A stretch of DNA of 64,000 nt from Chrysomallon squamiferum (taxonomy: Eukaryota > Mollusca > Gastropoda > Neomphalida > Peltospiridae), in contig CM022669.1 in assembly GCA_012295275.1 (NCBI GenBank), forward strand, positions 1,729,140 through 1,793,139, in the 5' to 3' direction. The translations under genes were made by a program, and so were the position numbers. The notes under the pieces are model-generated. The model was not told the origin of the DNA. It was given only the letters and a program-made list of their open reading frames with translations, and did not search any database. This document shows, piece after piece, positions 1-13,800 of the stretch; the first letter of the stretch is position 1; the number at the start of each line of letters is the position of its first letter.

Positions 1-1440
1 TTTAATAGATTATTTGTATTTAATTTGCCTTATTTGACATATTCATTTGTCAAATTTTAACAGCATTAGAATTTCATAGTATCTTTGTCAACAATGTGCC
101 CTAAGTAAGAAACAATTTCACACTTGGCCAAATTAATCATAATTCTTGCAGATGTAAGTCTCTTAAAACAATCTGATATGTATTAGATAACTTTTCTAAT
201 TATCACAAATGATCACTACAAAGCATCACTAAATTTCCTTTGGCCTGTCTGGCACTGGTGTCTACCAGTACCCTTTTTTAAATAAAATTTTGTAACAGAT
301 TTGACATTGCCTGTTTATCAATAGTCTGTTCTAGGAATGAAATAAGAATCATATAAGAATAATAACAGAATTTATCTTCTTGTAATCAGTCTGTAAGTAC
401 CATCTGGATTGGGAATCAGAATATCTGATTTTTGTGATTAAAACCTGACTTAAAACTGTATCAAGACTTTTGAAGACATTTGAATTGGAGACATTTACTC
501 CTGTAGGACAGCAGCTATCCATATCACCCTTTTCAAGCAAGTGGACATCTTCATAATCCACTTGACATTCCTTCATTACCTCAAAGTGCAGATGCATCAT
601 ACAACAGACATTCCTGTTGAACATTCAAAATATTGTTTGAACATATTCAAAAGATCCCAGCCTTTTAGAATTTCTATGATCTAGGATACTCACACAATAC
701 AATCAACAAAGAGTTTATTATCAATGTGATATAGTCTACTTAACATAACATTTAATGGTTCACCCTGAATGGGTTATAGTATTAAAACTTTATCACCTAC
801 TCTAAATTTCTATACATCACTTTTCTGATTACGTTTTCATTTTCACCTGGAAGGCTTTCAAGTAATTTTTGGCCACCTCCCATATTTTATGAGTTTCAGT
901 TTAAATTCTGAGACATAATCCAAGAGTTTAGTCACCATTTTAAGTAATTCCTAACTCTAACAAACATTAGCTCTAACACAGTGAATCAATATATTTATTC
1001 ATGAATCTCTAGTGGCAAACAAAAGAAATGGAATGTTACAAAATTATCAAGGACAGCATGGATGTGCTCTTCCTTAAAGGAATTACATTGGAAATCTGGT
1101 TGCTGTACAAATTGTCAAAAAATACTGAAAACCACAGTTAGTCTAAGGCAAAAGTCCAGCACAATCAACTAAAACTCTACTAAATTTCATTTCAGTGCAG
1201 GTATAGGAACTAGTGAGGAATGTTTATACCGATGGATTTACCTTTCCAACCATCTTATATGTATGACCAAAAACTGCTGCATAATTTTTTCCTTACTTTA
1301 GTTTATACCCTGAATGCCCTGTCACTGGAATCTCATGAGCAATTCTCAATATTTCACTTTAATACTAGGAGGCACTAGATTCTGGTATAGTGCAAGCCAT
1401 TCATATCTGTGGATTTCCTCTTGTTCATCAATACATTACC
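1..1440 (-). mobile_element. Decayed Ty3/gypsy-class LTR retroelement (integrase then reverse transcriptase)
   Basis: Reading the minus strand from 1440 downward, short peptide blocks of a retroelement polyprotein appear in shifting frames with stops. Around 1303-1350 there is a histidine/glycine block of the integrase zinc-binding type (LRIAHEIPVTGHSGYK). At ~1147-1180 there is an integrase-core-like RVLVDCAGLLP. At ~762-803 there is a post-integrase GDKVLILLPIQG segment. Below ~640 the reverse transcriptase begins: IPNPDGTYRL at ~385-415, TDYKKINSV just after it in another frame, and INLAKCE near 118-140. Frameshifts and stops show it is dead. The element continues past the left edge, no LTR was recognised, and only the pol part is supported. 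It probably lies inside an intron of the convertase gene if that gene extends left. Confidence 0.75.
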
Positions 1441-1488
1441 CTTTATACAGTAACACTCTGGTACATTTTCAGCTTTATCCTCTGACAA

Positions 1489-1490
<2 letters not shown>

Positions 1491-1520
<30 letters not shown>
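1491..1520. repeat. Poly(T) tract, 30 bp
   Basis: An uninterrupted run of T. It lies just upstream of the retroelement relic in that element's reading direction. It produces spurious lysine- or phenylalanine-rich frames. Confidence 0.9.
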
Positions 1521-1523
<3 letters not shown>

Positions 1524-2928
1524 CACATGATTAAAATCATTGTCATTCAACTGTTGCCTAACAAGGGACATATAAAATGTTTCAGATATGTTACCTACAT
1601 TATCTACTTCTGAAAATACATTACCCCGCAATGTTTCAGAAAGCCATGCCTCTGGGTCATTTCTTTTGTTAAGCCTTAGGTTTATGAGAATGAGTAGCTA
1701 CACATGCTGGACAAATTCAAAGAGTATTCCTGTGACCCTTTCATTTCCTGCTTAACAATAGGTATATGAAAAACAAGGGCATTATTCTTGATAGCAGCAT
1801 CCAATCAATAGCTAATTCTTAAATTTAAGAGAAAAACCATCTGCCTTTTTACAAAGATCACCAAACTTTAGGTGACCAGTTCAGCCATATCTCAAGGGTG
1901 CTAACTCTGCCACAAAAGACAACAAAAGCCAAACTAGAAATCTCCAGTGTGTTTAATTCTGCATCAGCACTTTATCTTAGATATCTTATAATCTAATTGC
2001 TAATCTCCAAAGGATACAATTTCAGTGCACATCTTCTCAAGGGACATAACTCCAATAATGGAATGATAACTGAATGAAAAACTATAGTATAATTCCTAAT
2101 TGCTGAAAATAATACTTTGATGCATGCTCTCTTTCTAGTAAGAAATAATTAGTAAAACTGTAGCTAGCAGACATCTATTTTTAACAATACACTTATGGAA
2201 AGACAGAATATTAGGTAAAAATCACTTTTCTCTCTTGTTTTCTTTTTTTTTGTATCAAACCATCTAAAGTGAAATTAATAGAAGAGTTTTCATCATATCC
2301 ATCATGTAAACTGAAAACCATGCAATTTAAGATAGGAAGACGTACCTGAAATTTTACCAGCCATTATACAAAACCAACAATTAGGCAAACAGAAAATGGG
2401 TAACAATAAGCAAATTAAAAAATCTGAACAGATTGACAATTCCCACAGCAACCCAATGACCAGACTTTCATATAATGATTACTGAAAGCAAACTTCTGCA
2501 ACCGATGTTAATCAGTCAAACTTACATACAAGAACCTGCTCCTGGCTGAGTTGCTGTATAAGTAAGTTAGTAATAATTAATAATAATGATCTTCGAATAA
2601 TCAAACAAAGATACAATAACCTCTATTTACTCAAAGTTATTTACGGTTTAATAGAAATTAGCCTTTAAAAACTTGAAGTATTGGAATGGTCAAGCTATTG
2701 TTTCCCTTTGTAAATACAGAACAATGGGTTCTTGATTAAGCAGAATGAAATATGCCCACCTCCATCATGTGTATATTTAAGGAGTATCTTAATATATATA
2801 ATTGAAGACAGACTTCAAGAAATTTTGTAGTTAAGTGATAAAGTTCACTGACTATGTTTATTTTGCTTATAAACAAGTGTATTGTAGCATGCTATTTGCT
2901 ATTTAAATGTCAGTTAATGTTTACATCT

Positions 2929-2952
2929 GTATGTGTGTGTGTGTGTGTGTGA
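2929..2952. repeat. (TG)n microsatellite
   Basis: About eleven TG units, in anonymous AT-rich sequence. Confidence 0.85.
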
Positions 2953-3504
2953 ACATTCTCACAAAATATTAACAAGTTTAACTTTTTTCAATGATGATAT
3001 TTTTAACTGATGATTTTTAAATGAATATTAATTGTCGTATTTATGGCAGAAATAATATTGATCAATTACTAATTTAGTTATAGTGTCTTTCTTTGTAGAT
3101 TGTTTGTGATTTAAAATAGTTTTGTCATGTTTAAATATTTGTACTGTTATATCTAGTGCTGTTAAAAGTTAAGAAATCTGAAAACACATTAACTTGATAT
3201 TTATTTCTGGTTATGGGTTTCAATTTATGTTCTCAGTAATGTATGTACATATATATATATATATCATCTGTTTCTGCTGTTTTATATCACAATAAATACA
3301 TTTCCATATATAATCTAAGAACATAATTTATGTGTTGTATATGCATGTTTATGTCAAATTATTGAAATATGACATGTACATTACTACTTCATCAGAACAG
3401 CAGTTAATATTTAATAAATGAATACTTGAGCAGCCTGATACTTGAGCATTTTTTTGTTGACTTTCCATCTCAACATCAAAGTTTGACTGTATCTATGTAT
3501 ATAG

Positions 3505-3575
3505 ATATGTGTGTGTGTGTATGTGTGTGTGTATGTTTGTGTGTGTGTTTGTGTATGTGTATATTATATATATAA
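3505..3575. repeat. Interrupted (TG)n/(TA)n microsatellite
   Basis: TG runs broken by TATG and TTTG units and ending in a short TA run. This is a decayed compound dinucleotide repeat. Confidence 0.8.
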
Positions 3576-4078
3576 AAATTAGAAGAATAAAATTTAAATA
3601 AAAATACTCAACAGCCATTTTGCATTTTGTTACTGAGCATTTATTTATGTGCAGTATGGCTAACAAAAATAAAAACGTGTGTGTGTGTAAGTGAGTATCA
3701 TTTTACAGCCAGGATAGCAAGCCTCATTACATATTCATTTAATGCAATTTACTTTATAATCTGATTACAAGTTGAGCCACATCATACAAATAACAAGTGC
3801 AAAAGTAACAATGACAGTTCATCAGCCAATTTGCAGGAATTCTGCATCCAAGAATGTCAAATTTGATAAACCACATGAACTATGAGAGAATTCATTCAAT
3901 ATCCTTCCTTGTTCACAAAGATTAGAATGCAAGAGAAAATTGATTGGACTAAATCAGATAACTCCTCAGCATCCTGTCTAATGTCATGACATATATATTA
4001 CAGGAAACTTTCCTATTTGATAAAAAGATAAATTCAGAAAAAAACACCAAAAATGTATCTTGTAAGTTCAGATCACAT

Positions 4079-4152
4079 AAATAAAAAAATAAATAAATAA
4101 ATAAGAATAATAATAAATAAATAAATAAATAAAAAAATAAAAAATAAAAATT
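4079..4152. repeat. (AAAT)n tetranucleotide repeat
   Basis: Imperfect AAAT/AATA repeats with AAT interruptions over about 70 bp. Confidence 0.85.
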
Positions 4153-4577
4153 ACTATTTCAAATATTTACATATTAATACTCATGCACAAACAAATTCAT
4201 ATTAATGTTTACACACACACATACGTCCTACCATTCCCTTCTCATATAACTATCAGCTGTTAAATTTGCCAAAGTAATATATTCTGAACACTTTGTTCAG
4301 GTTCTTTTAATTAGTAAGGTCATTCAACATGATTAAAAAAAAGCTAAATAAATTTGTGAACAAGGAACAAGGAATATCTTACAAAAGAAAAATACACGTT
4401 TTTTACGCTGCCATATTCTGGTATGAATGGCAAAAATCCATGATAATAATGATTAGAAATAATAATCCCTCTTTCCTTGTGAGATATGCACACCAGGCCA
4501 TTTGAATTGTCTTAATGTTTGCAAAGTGCTGATTAATTTTTACATTAGCAATATTTAATTTTGATTTATTTATTTTG

Positions 4578-4579
<2 letters not shown>

Positions 4580-4622
<43 letters not shown>
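4580..4622. repeat. (CA)n microsatellite, ~21 units
   Basis: A pure CA run of about 42 bp. The 127-codon minus-strand frame across it, with a Val-Cys string, is an artefact of this repeat. Confidence 0.95.
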
Positions 4623-4624
<2 letters not shown>

Positions 4625-6430
4625 GCTTAACAAAGGAAGATAGAAGTTATTAACTTTCAAATCATGATTAGTTTTATTACTATAATCATAGTCCATAATG
4701 AATTTAGAGCTGGAAATAATTTTCTCTGATACTGCAACTTGGGTCGGTGTCAGATATGTGCTGTAAGATGGTGGACATTGGATCAAAACCAGCTATCTAT
4801 TTTTAAATAGTCTTAATCAATTATGGTATTAACCAGCTGTGGATATGTGGTATTTTATGAGACAAGATAACTCTATCCTTCATGCTAATAACAATTTCAC
4901 CAAAAAAATAGATGGAAAAAGAAAGAAAGCAAATCAAAAGGAAACAAACAAAAGACAGTAATGTTATCTGCTTCTCCAACAAGTGCATCCAAAATATAAC
5001 TGCAAGTTTTATTTAACTATGTGGAAACTGAGCTTATCAATATCAGCACCACTATCATTTTTCATATCGCTTGGTGCTACTTCAACATCCTGTAGTGTTA
5101 TATCAGGTACCTCTTTTTGGTCAGTGTCAATTAAGGTACTTGATTTTCTCTACCCTGCTCGTTTTAGCAGTTTATCGGTGTGTTATGGCCATGGATGTGG
5201 ATTCTTCTAGCTTTTTGATGATATAAAAAAAACAAATTCTTATGTGATCTTTTCATGTACTTTCTAATGTCCTCTTTTGTTCTCTGATTGAAATATTGCA
5301 TATTTCTGTATACTCTATTCATAGTTCAAATTGGAATTAAGAGAAAAAAATTTTAAATCCTATTTGTATGATACTACTATGGGTAGTTTTTTGTTTTTTA
5401 GTTTTTTTCAGTTTCATTTTGCTCAAGAAATACGTCTTTAAATATGTCTGGCTTGTTTGACAAGATGTAACAAACTTTGTTCTTGAATATTCTATTTGGT
5501 TTTTTCCCCATGTCCATTTTCTACATGCCTTCATTTAAAATATGGCATTTGTGATTGTGTATTTTCAAACTGTTGCCTTTTTTTTTACCATTATTATTTG
5601 GGTTCATTTGTTTTTCTATCTGTGCACTGATGTATTCCATTTAGTGAGCTGGTTTATCTAATATCTATTCCAGGTCAATGTAGACACTGTCTTCGTCTTA
5701 GTATGTCATACCCTTGGCTTAATGCTATTTACTTTCATTTTTCCATTTCTTGTTTATAAAGCCTACACCTGCTTGACCATTGTTTACACTGGTATGTTAG
5801 ATAGTCATTTTCTGAGCATTCTTCTTTTCTCCTGACTACTGTCACCCCAAATCAATCTTTCAAAAATATTAATGGGCCATGCTAGGTGAAAAATGACAAA
5901 ATTTGAATAAACAATTTAGTTTCGGATTCAACCATTTAGAAAATTATTATTTTCAGATAAATGTTTCTGGTTTTCTGCAGGAGTGCATATACACAGATTA
6001 CATCTTAACTATAGCCATAATAAGATGAAATATGGTTTATAAAACATCGTTTGTCTGTTTAATTACATATCATTTTTCATCCTAACATTTTTTTGAAGAT
6101 GCTAAATAAAACTATTTGTGATAGAGATTCCATATTTGGAATATATATATTTAAAAATGAGCATTATAAAGTGACAGAAATTAAATTTTTAAAAACTTTT
6201 AACTATTCTTTCTGTGTGATCTTTATATAACTTTTTAGTTGTTTCAAAATATAAATGAAAAACATTTTAAAAACAAATTTATTTCTTTGTAAATAAAGAC
6301 TAATTTCTTTTGTAGAAACAGTTTGAATGACACACACACATACACACGCGCACGCACACACACTGGATTGGATAAGAGATGTTCATGAAATGGGGTATAA
6401 TATTAAAAAAGCCAAAAATTAAAGTAACCA

Positions 6431-6478
6431 TTTACCATTAAAAAACAAAAACAAAAAAAAAAGTTTTTTTATGGTAAA
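6431..6478. repeat. Short inverted repeat (hairpin-forming)
   Basis: TTTACCATTAAAAAAC on the left is matched by GTTTTTTTATGGTAAA on the right around an A-rich loop of about 16 bases. One offset base interrupts the stem. It may be a very small foldback element relic; nothing else identifies it. Confidence 0.5.
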
Positions 6479-6532
6479 GAATTTCTAGTTTTCCCAAAAT
6501 GGTCCAATATTAAGACATCAGATCCATTATTT

Positions 6533-6573
6533 TAAATAAAATAAAATAAAATAAAATAAAATGAAATAAAATT
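6533..6573. repeat. (AAAAT)n pentanucleotide repeat
   Basis: About seven AAAAT/AAATA units with one G substitution. Confidence 0.85.
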
Positions 6574-8077
6574 TATAAATATTTACCAGCCATACAGAAT
6601 TTTTTTTAATTTTTCACATTTTCAAATTTCAAAAATACAAACCAAAATAAAACCTATACAAAAAACAGCGAACTTTCAAGTAAAAATTAATAATAACACT
6701 GTATGCTCAAAAAGGATGGTTGAAATCAAGAACAAAATCAATAATAGTTATTCCTAAACAAATTATTACAGTCAGAATAACTCCAAAAAAGACTGAATAA
6801 AAATTTAGCAAAAACAATACTAATCATTACATCAGCCAGGAAGTCCTGTAATATTGGACAAACAAGGTCATATTAAAGTAACTGATAAATATGATTGAGA
6901 AAAAGCCTAACAGAGCTTTTTTCCTTAGAACTCTCACACTGATACTAGAGATGAACACAATTTTCTATGTAATATTGATTTATTTATGTAAAACTGCAAC
7001 ACACCACTTTTGCTACAAATACAGAACAGAAACCACAGCCACACAATTACACCAAAGCAAACATAACAGAGTCACAATCTATAATATCCTCCAGCATCCA
7101 CTGAACATTTTTCTGTTGTACAATTGAAACATGAGATCTGTACTAAAGGTTACTTATGTATCAACAAGTTTCAGCAGAGCAGTAAAAGCACAGTATTCAC
7201 ATATACATAATTATACATATTTACAGATAGCTGTAGACTTATGACCATGTTCCATTCTGACCAGTTGGTCATTTGTCAATTTGGACACGAGTCAGACATC
7301 AATAAATCAATATTGATAGAATCCATATTATTAAGATATTGTATGTAGTTACATTATCTCAACCTTTTTTTGAGTAAACCCCTTAATTAGTTTAAATCAA
7401 AAACAGTTTCACACTACAATGTGTTTAATACTTGCTACAAAAAAACCCAAATATTTAATGATCACTGGCATTAGGAAATATACCAAAAATGTTGCTGTGC
7501 TGGGTAGATGGTGAAGTTGTTGCAAACATACTGAACTTAGTCTCGTAAATCTTGCAATAAGGATTAAAAGCACCAATGTTGGCAGAGTACAAATGATAAT
7601 ATAAGCTGCAGCAATCTGAATGACTTCCATAAACACTTTATAAAAATTAAGTGGCCTTGATGCCCCGCCCCAACATTTCTAATGCAAAATTAATTTGTCA
7701 TGCCTTAAAAAAAATTAAAATTCACATCCTGTATCATATGCAGACCTTTATACTGCAGTGCTATAAACAGTGGCAGGAAGATATGATGAACAGATACATT
7801 TCTAGCTTTTGGGGATAGCACTTTGTTATTTATTTAACACACATACCACATACACACACACACAGTGATGATTCAGTGTTACGTCTTTAGTGTTTTGTTA
7901 CAGGTTTAAATCTTTGAAGACCATTCTTGAAATGCTTTTTATTTCAAAATAACAAATTAATTATTTTGTTTTGATGTATAATATAACAACAAAACCAAAA
8001 TACGTTAATCTACAGCTTTTGACTGGTAAGATGAGTAATAAAACAGTTTTTATCTTTCTCTCTGTATTTACACAACA

Positions 8078-8078
8078 C

Positions 8079-8124
<46 letters not shown>
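8078..8124. repeat. (CA)n microsatellite, ~22 units
   Basis: A long CA run preceded by CACAA units. The small open frame across it reads Thr-His repeats and is not a gene. Confidence 0.95.
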
Positions 8125-8126
<2 letters not shown>

Positions 8127-8637
8127 ACATCACATACACACAGGAGGTCCTCAACCTATGTCTTCCTCAACATGCACTGTTTTGACTATAAGGCAGTAAT
8201 CCCATAAGTAATTTAAAATTTAAAAGATAAATTTTGGCTTGAGCAGCTTGATGTAAAATTTAAATGTCGCAGGTGAACTTGTTTCTGAGTGTGGCTGAAG
8301 AATATGCTTGGGTCTCAGCATACACTCTTTGGGCACATTCTTTGGGTGCTGTATGTTTTGTTTACATCAGCTCTCTCACTTTTGTGTTTGTATTCTCCCT
8401 TTCATTTTCCTATGGCCTGAATTTCAAAAATGTCTTGATATATACATTTGATTTTAGAGTGTTTTAGGTTAGATAAGTGATTTAGGCTATGGTAATATTC
8501 CATTGTGTGTTAAAACTGCCTTACATCGGTCCGTACGAATGGATCCCCGACGTAACTCTAGAACCCCCTGTATATATACATATGACTTTGCTAAAATAAG
8601 TATTGTTTTTTGTTGTTCAGCATGTCATTTTATTTAT

Positions 8638-8905
8638 TATGTGTGTTTGTGTGTGTGTGTGTGTTATGTGTGTGTGCAACTGAATGTGTGCATATTTTAA
8701 GTATTTATGCATATCATTTGTTTAAGTATATTTTTTATGTATGTGTGTGTCTGTATGTTTGTTTGAATGCATATGTCTGTGTCTGTATCTACCTATATAT
8801 ATATATATGTCAGTTACATACATAGGTCTATGGCGTTATGAAAACTATATATACATATATCTATATCTGTGTATGTACATATGTATATATGTGTGTATGT
8901 ATGAA
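8638..8905. repeat. Decayed TG/TATG simple-repeat tract
   Basis: Roughly 270 bp rich in TGTG, TATG and TATA units. It explains the Val-Cys-rich open frames here. Confidence 0.7.
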
Positions 8906-9751
8906 CAATGATTTTTAATGTATATACCACTGATATTAATCTTTACAGGCAATAAACAGTGCAGAGATCATCTACTGATGCACCCTAGCGTGTTTCATGC
9001 TTTACTGAACAAAACCCAGCTTATTTTATTTACCAGAATTCTTTTCACATTCGTACTTTTAATTGTGGATTTTCTTTTCATATGATTTTCACAAAAGGTT
9101 GTTTGTTTGCTTTCTTGTTTCTTTTTAAAATTCTTTTTACTTATTTCTTTTATGTTCTTACTTACAGAAAACTTTCACTGTTTTTCATTGAATTTAGCAT
9201 CTTTTCTGTTGTACTGTTCAGTTATTTTGGGAGTGTTTCATTCTCTTATTTTTTTAATGAAATTATTTTATTTACACATTTTAATCTTACACTATATTAA
9301 ATTCTGTCAATCTTTACACAAACACACACACACACATACAGACACACATATAGCAAACTATCTCAATACAGAATGCCAAGACATGGGTCCTGATTTTCTC
9401 TATATAATAATATAATAATTTGCAGGTGTATTTTAAACCTTGGGGTTAAAACACATACGGTATCTTGAAAGTCATATATGTACCATACATTTTTCTTGAA
9501 GTTGAAAAATACTTCTTGTTAATAAAAATAAAAAATTATATAAAATGTCTTATCGTCTTCTTTCGTCATTATAGAAAATTTTCTAATTATTATTTGCAGT
9601 GGATTATGTAGTGGTTTAAATTATAATCTCTGCTTTCTTTATATCCAAACGTTAATTAATTGTTCTGACCAATATTGTCAAATAAAAATAATTTGCTTAA
9701 TACTGAAATTGCGCATGTGATCAAAAGTAGATTATAAGTGAGATTGGGTAA

Positions 9752-9777
9752 CTAATGTGTGTGTGTGTGTGTGTGTG
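9752..9777. repeat. (TG)n microsatellite
   Basis: About ten TG units. Confidence 0.85.
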
Positions 9778-10710
9778 AACAAGGAACAGGAATAGGTATG
9801 ATTAAAATTAAATAATTTCAAGTTTTTAAGAAATAATTCTGAAAAAACGTATAAGTGTGATATTCAGTCATCTAGTGTGAGAACCAATGAACATTTCCAA
9901 GCACTGTTCAAACCATCGAACTTTGTTGTGAAAACAGATCTCACTGACAGAATACCAAGCAGTCAAAAGTTACAGACATTTTCTGGAATTTTGAAGTTAG
10001 AACATTTGTATTAGCTCTTAGATAATATAGTTTCTGTTCTTAAACATATGCAGTATTTTTATAAATTATACATATTTCAAAGTGTTTAAGAATGTTGTAT
10101 TTGAATTTAGTGATATTGATAATGCTGAACAAGGTAATGTTCCAAAAGAAATGTATTAAAATATATGGAAGAGATCAAATGTCCAAATATTTATACAGTA
10201 AGTCAATAACCTTTGAAACTTTGAAAATGTTCCAAATACTTTTACAGATTATCAACATTAGTTTTTGACTGTGGCATAACTTTATCTACTGACAGATGCT
10301 TGGTTTCAGATGTTTAGACACATATTAAGACTGATTATAAAAAAATGTTTCCAGCTGATTCAATTTTTTAACACCAAATGTAATAATCTAATTACATGTT
10401 AGTATTTTTTGGATGCTATTTGATTTAAGATGTATATTTTTGGATAAATTTAAAATGTGTTTTTCCATATTTACTATTTATTATCATATATACTGTTTTG
10501 ATCATTATGTGCTCATGATTGAATTTTCATTTTTTTTCAAACCAGTTTAGGTGTTGAAAATCAAGTAAAAAATTATTATTATTCTTAAAACATAACTTTC
10601 TATTATTACTATTATTATAAATATAAATAATTAAAATTATTTTAAAAGTAAGTAAATGAAACAAATTTAAATTAAAACAGATTTAAAAAAAAAAGAAGAG
10701 AAACCAATAC

Positions 10711-10809
10711 CTGTGGATCTGAAGCCAGTGTTCTATGATAATATGTACTAGGCTGTACTGACCGCTTGGCTACCTTTCTGTGCTGGAAATGGTAATAATC
10801 AGGCATTAT
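10711..10809 (-). CDS. Convertase exon 2: prodomain with internal dibasic site
   Basis: A 99-bp exon with a TTTCTTTCAG acceptor on the minus strand and a GTATTG donor. It encodes 33 residues including PDYYHF and RKVAKRS. Basic residues before the serine match the internal cleavage site of furin-type prodomains. It keeps phase 0 at both ends. Confidence 0.88.
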
Positions 10810-13800
10810 CTGAAAGAAACAAACAAAGTGTCAGTCATGATTCATACACTAATACTTTTAATCAGAAAGTGCAAATTGATGAAATGATTCAGTGGATCTT
10901 TAAATACCATTTTTCTTCAACTTACATTATATTAGATAAGTTTTAATTCAGAATTACATTTATAGACATATTAGTTACTTCCGTAATGCTTCAGTATCTT
11001 GTTTATAGAACACCTCTCTAACAGGTATTAGTTTGTAATGTATAACTTTATACTTTATCAATAGAAGTGTTCATATATGTACTATATAAATTAGTATTCA
11101 ACTTGATGTGTATGACTACATAAGTTAAAACAAATAATTGCTATATATCATCCAAAGGACAGTCAACTTTAGAAACTGTAGAAGAAAGTTTAAAAAACAT
11201 AGCTTCAAGAGGCAGTTTCAACTCTTTAAGATGACATTATTTTAAGATGGAACAATTTCAATAATTGTACATCCTGCCTATTTATGCATGCAACTTAACT
11301 TTATAGGACAGTACCAACATAACTATGATAAATTTCAAAAATGGCCTGTCAAACAGATAAAGATTTATTCTAAAATCCATATTACCTCAGACTAGACCTC
11401 TAAAAACTGAGCTACCTTTTCATCCAGCTGTCATTATTATAACACTTTAGAGCTAAAGATAAATAAATCTATTGCAGTATTTAAATATATGTAATGTTTA
11501 TGACAAAACTGAAGTAACTGTTAACTGTTTACTTATATCTAAACCGAGAGTTATTTGCATCATTTTATCCCTAACGATGTTGTGAATTATGAGATATTAA
11601 TTTTTAAAAATGACATTTATTCAGTCTGGCTTTTCTCTGTAATAATATATATATTACTTACATTATAACAACTGTTAAGTAGATGTATCAACAAACTGTA
11701 TTTTATGTTGTAAACATACACAAATATGAAGAGTCAAAATTATAATTTTAAACCACTTTATTTTTGAAGATGTTTTAAAAGGTTTATTTGTGAATGTGTT
11801 GTTTGCTTTTGGAATCGTTTTTTTTTTTTTTTTTTTTTTTTTCTTCTTATCTTTCTTTTTTTCCAATCAGGTAAGTTTATTTTCATTAATTCCTTGTAAT
11901 AATAACATTTACCACTGTAAGAAATACCACCGTAAATTTCTTGCTTGTTTCTTAATATTCAACATTTACACCATGATATTCTCCTTGTGATCCAGGTTTT
12001 CCTACTTGATGGTTATAACAGCTGTGTAAAGCACATCTTTCCAACATGTACCTGCAATTCTGCTTTTTTCAAAAATACAACACCTATTAACTGTCATCTA
12101 CATATAAAATATCTCTGCTGAAAATGTTGAATAACCCACTAACTAAACTCATGTCTGAAAGACAACAATATCTATATCAACTTCATATTCCTTATAATAT
12201 CCTTCATTGTATTTTCCCAGCTCATGTTTGCCTTTCACTGGTATCTCCCATAATGCTGCATGTTAACTGAAAAGGAAATACAATGTAAACAGAATGAGAT
12301 ATGTGTAATAAGGAGAAGATCCAGCTGTTGTGTCTCTCAATACATACAAATGATGGATTTCTAATATAGAGGATCATCTTATAACGAAGAGATACTTGTC
12401 AGCTGACACCTTGGAGCAAGAAGAATAAAAAATATGACTCAGCTCCACTGATCTGTATCCTTGTCCATTCATGTAGAGAAATTATTTAATACCACATCGT
12501 CATGACCAGACATTTTTGTTTTTTTGTTTTTTTCTTTTGCTATTTTCTGTGAATACAGTATTCTGTTTATCTGTAATGCTTTCTTTGTTATTTACACTTG
12601 TGCAGACACATATATGTGAATGCATGTGTTTTCTTTATGTTCCTTTTGTTTGTTTATCTGTAAGGTCATGTTTCAATTTTTTTAAATTGTTTTTTCAAGA
12701 ATGCACTGTCTGGTATATATGGGTCCAAAAGTTTATAGGATATATTTTTTTCACAATAAATATCCAGTTCATTCTTGTTTCTTTACTAATTTGATAAAAA
12801 AATATATAAATTTTATTATTATTATTAATATTAGCATAACAGTTACTCTGATTAAAATAGATTTATTCAGTTTTTATGAATTTTATTCCCCAGTATTTAC
12901 TTCAAATTTCTAAACAAACCAATTTACAACATTAAACATATATAAAAACATTCTTAAGTAAAACATGTTTTAATTAAACAATTAAAAAAATAAGAAAATG
13001 AAGGAGAAAAGTATGTGCTGATGTTCTCCATTGTTTTCCTCAACTTGCAAATTATATATATTCCAAAACAAACGCACTACCACACTTTCATCGGCAGGTG
13101 TGGTAATAATAAATGTATTTAGTTACAACTTGGGGAAATTCACAAAAACAGATTTGACCTTAATTACATGTTTCTTCTTAAACTTTAATAATAAAAGGAA
13201 ATAAACAGGACAATAGCTGCACATGTGCATATGCATGCAGACACTCATACGTGTGTGCACAGACACGGTGCTGTTGCATTTTTTACATCAAAGTGTACTT
13301 GCTTATTCAATGATATGATGAAGTCTGCACCATTACTTGTACATGTACAGAACCCTATGTCAGCATGAAAAAGGAAACTAGTTGTAAACATTAAAATATG
13401 TGTCAGGATATTAGTTATACATACAAAGGCATGATTAAGAATGCTATGGAGCCTAGACTATATAAATATACACGCAACAATGACACAGAGGTATATATCT
13501 AAATGTTTAACAGACTTGTTTGTATTAATATATGTCTGAGTATTATACAGATGCATAACAATGGTACAGAGGTATGTGTCAAAATGTTACAGACCATTAG
13601 TTTATAAAGATGTATCTACATGTCAGATGATGCATAGATATGTGGTCAAAATGATATCCAGTTTTGGCTGTAGCTGTCAACTGCACAGATATATGTATGA
13701 GAAAGTAATAGATACTTAGTTGGACAAACAGAGAAATAATTCAACATTATACACTATATGTTATACAGTCAGGGGTATACATGCCATATAACACTAGATA

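Larger units (their letters stand above)
1521..10710. other. Gene-free stretch, presumed part of convertase intron 2
   Basis: AT-rich sequence with no recognisable exon. I looked on the minus strand for the expected next convertase exon, with the primary cleavage site and the start of the catalytic domain, and did not find it. The stretch holds many simple repeats (TG/CA, TA, AATA) and a small CpG-containing patch at ~8525-8570. It is assigned to an intron only because the upstream convertase exon ends at 10711 with an open donor. Confidence 0.5.

Noticed and set aside
2270-2420. GTACGT donor-like site on the minus strand near 2345, considered as the next convertase exon
   Set aside because: No frame encodes the expected WxxQQ-basic cleavage-site segment.
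4403-4786. 127-codon minus-strand open frame
   Set aside because: The Val-Cys string comes from the (CA)n repeat and no motif flanks it.
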